This document shows, one piece after another, positions 63,216 through 64,000 of a DNA stretch of 64,000 bases (the first letter of the stretch is position 1; every line of letters starts with the position of its first letter). The stretch is taken from positions 62,001-126,000 of the forward strand of contig JAIBAY010000008.1 of the NCBI GenBank assembly GCA_019694975.1. Reading direction: 5' to 3'. The DNA is from Chitinophagales bacterium. Lineage in GTDB: Bacteria > Bacteroidota > Bacteroidia > Chitinophagales > UBA10324. Under the pieces are notes generated by a model. The model ran no database searches. It was not told the origin of the DNA and saw nothing but the letters and a program-made list of their open reading frames with translations. The translations under genes were made by a program, and so were the position numbers.

Positions 63216-64000
63216 CTAATAAATTCCGCTTTTCTCCTTCAGGTGAGCCAAAAACTGTTCCAATTCCAGTTCGTCCTTTATCAGCACATCACGGGCTTTA
63301 CTGCCCTGATTAGGGCCAACGATGCCGGTGGATTCCAGTTGATCCATTAACCGTCCGGCACGGTTGTAACCAAGTTTAAGGCGTCGTTGCAGCAGTGAGG
63401 TGCTGCCTTGCTGATACTGTACAATCAGGCTTGCGGCTTCTTCAAATAATTCATCGCGTTCATTCGGATCCAGGAAGTCACCACCTTCGCCTTCTTCATC
63501 TTTTACTTCCGGCAGGAGGTGCGCTTCGGGGTATCCCTTCTGTGCGGCGATGAAATCACATACCTTTTCAACTTCAGGGGTGTCAACGAAGCCACATTGC
63601 AACCTGATAGTTTCTCCACCTATAGAAAGCAACAGGTCGCCGCGCCCGATTAGCTGATCGGCGCCGCCATGATCGAGAATTGTGCGCGAATCAACCTTGG
63701 AGGTTACTTTAAATGCTATTCGCGCGGGAAAGTTTGCTTTAATGGTACCGGTGATGATATTTACCGAAGGCCTTTGCGTAGCAATGATGAGGTGAATACC
63801 GATGGCACGTGCCAGTTGGGCAAGCCGCGCTATGGGTGTTTCAATTTCCTTTCCGGCAGTCATGATGAGATCCGCAAATTCATCAATCACGAGGATTATA
63901 TAAGGCAGGAAGCGGTGACCTTTGGTCGGAAGCAGCTTTCGGTTCAGAAATTTCTCATTGTATTCCTTTATGTTTCTGCATTGCGCGTTTTTCAGCAGGT
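63216..64000 (-). CDS. ftsK: DNA translocase FtsK (C-terminal part; start beyond the window)
   Basis: The last 260 or so residues of FtsK/SpoIIIE, open to the window edge. The Walker B stretch IILVIDEFADLIM, the ATPase sensor region LIIATQRPSVNIITG, the loop RTILDHGGADQLIGRGDLL and the gamma winged-helix domain (LLQRRLKLGYNRAGRLMDQLE) are clear. FtsK pumps chromosome ends to the division site and activates XerCD at dif; the gamma domain reads the polar KOPS signals. The N-terminal membrane part and Walker A are outside the window. The LolA-like gene follows. Confidence 0.95.
   Translation of the reverse strand, partial: LLKNAQCRNIKEYNEKFLNRKLLPTKGHRFLPYIILVIDEFADLIMTAGKEIETPIARLAQLARAIGIHLIIATQRPSVNIITGTIKANFPARIAFKVTSKVDSRTILDHGGADQLIGRGDLLLSIGGETIRLQCGFVDTPEVEKVCDFIAAQKGYPEAHLLPEVKDEEGEGGDFLDPNERDELFEEAASLIVQYQQGSTSLLQRRLKLGYNRAGRLMDQLESTGIVGPNQGSKARDVLIKDELELEQFLAHLKEKSGIY

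Noticed and set aside
1..64000. Search for mobile elements, CRISPR arrays, tRNA/rRNA genes and phage modules
   Set aside because: No transposase, integrase, regularly spaced repeat array or tRNA cloverleaf was recognised. The holin-like gene is a chromosomal envelope gene, not part of a prophage. A dedicated tRNA or ncRNA scan was not possible.

Overview
The window reads as chromosomal DNA of a free-living Bacteroidota bacterium, most like the Chitinophagia/Saprospiria side of the phylum (lineage inferred). Four signs support this. Several proteins carry type IX secretion (T9SS) sorting domains, of type A and of the gliding-associated CHU_C type, and there is a PorV/PorQ-like protein. There is a TonB-ExbB-ExbD-ExbD energising locus and a large TonB-dependent receptor. 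Promoters fit the Bacteroidota form TTTG-N19-TAnnTTTG. Shine-Dalgarno sequences are largely absent. No tRNA, rRNA, CRISPR array, transposase or phage module was seen.

Layout. 1-7.7 kb: the end of a repeat-bearing MBG/T9SS surface protein, a membrane TPR-adenylate cyclase, a lipoprotein amidohydrolase, an anchored di-heme cytochrome c and a rhomboid protease. 7.9-12.7 kb: nuoL-nuoM-nuoN, the membrane proton-pumping arm of complex I, without the other nuo genes. 13.1-14.6 kb: an amino acid permease. 14.7-20.8 kb: one apparent transcript exbB-exbD-exbD-tonB-small membrane protein-PstS-like lipoprotein-TPR protein, with a good promoter in front and a bidirectional terminator behind. 20.8-27.9 kb: efp, fabH, plsX, rpmF, DUF177, pdxA and an M17 aminopeptidase on the minus strand, interrupted by one plus-strand esterase. 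28-29.8 kb: rsmA and a 2-hydroxyacid dehydrogenase.

29.9-38.5 kb holds a three-gene surface module: a TonB-dependent receptor, a 1264-residue exported protein and a PorV/PorQ-like outer-membrane protein. It is followed by a terminator, greA and a HIT protein. 39.5-53.7 kb is mixed: a VOC protein, a T9SS subtilase, a large CHU_C/SprB-repeat protein, an unknown polytopic membrane protein, a YtxH/holin-like trio, an M1 aminopeptidase, peptidase T, an NlpE-like lipoprotein and a Kef-type antiporter.

53.7-60.7 kb is the most interesting part: a pstSCAB-type anion ABC transporter with its own OprP-like porin. It has no phoU or PhoBR but sits between two Rrf2 regulator genes, one intact and one broken by two compensating frameshifts. 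Three inverted repeats of one design (TTCTAC-N7-GTAGAA and variants) lie upstream of the antiporter, pstS and the porin, suggesting a local Rrf2 regulon that ties anion uptake to a redox or Fe-S signal. The window ends with lpdA, a LolA-like protein and the 3' part of ftsK.

All assignments rest on reading motifs and translated sequence; no database search was run.
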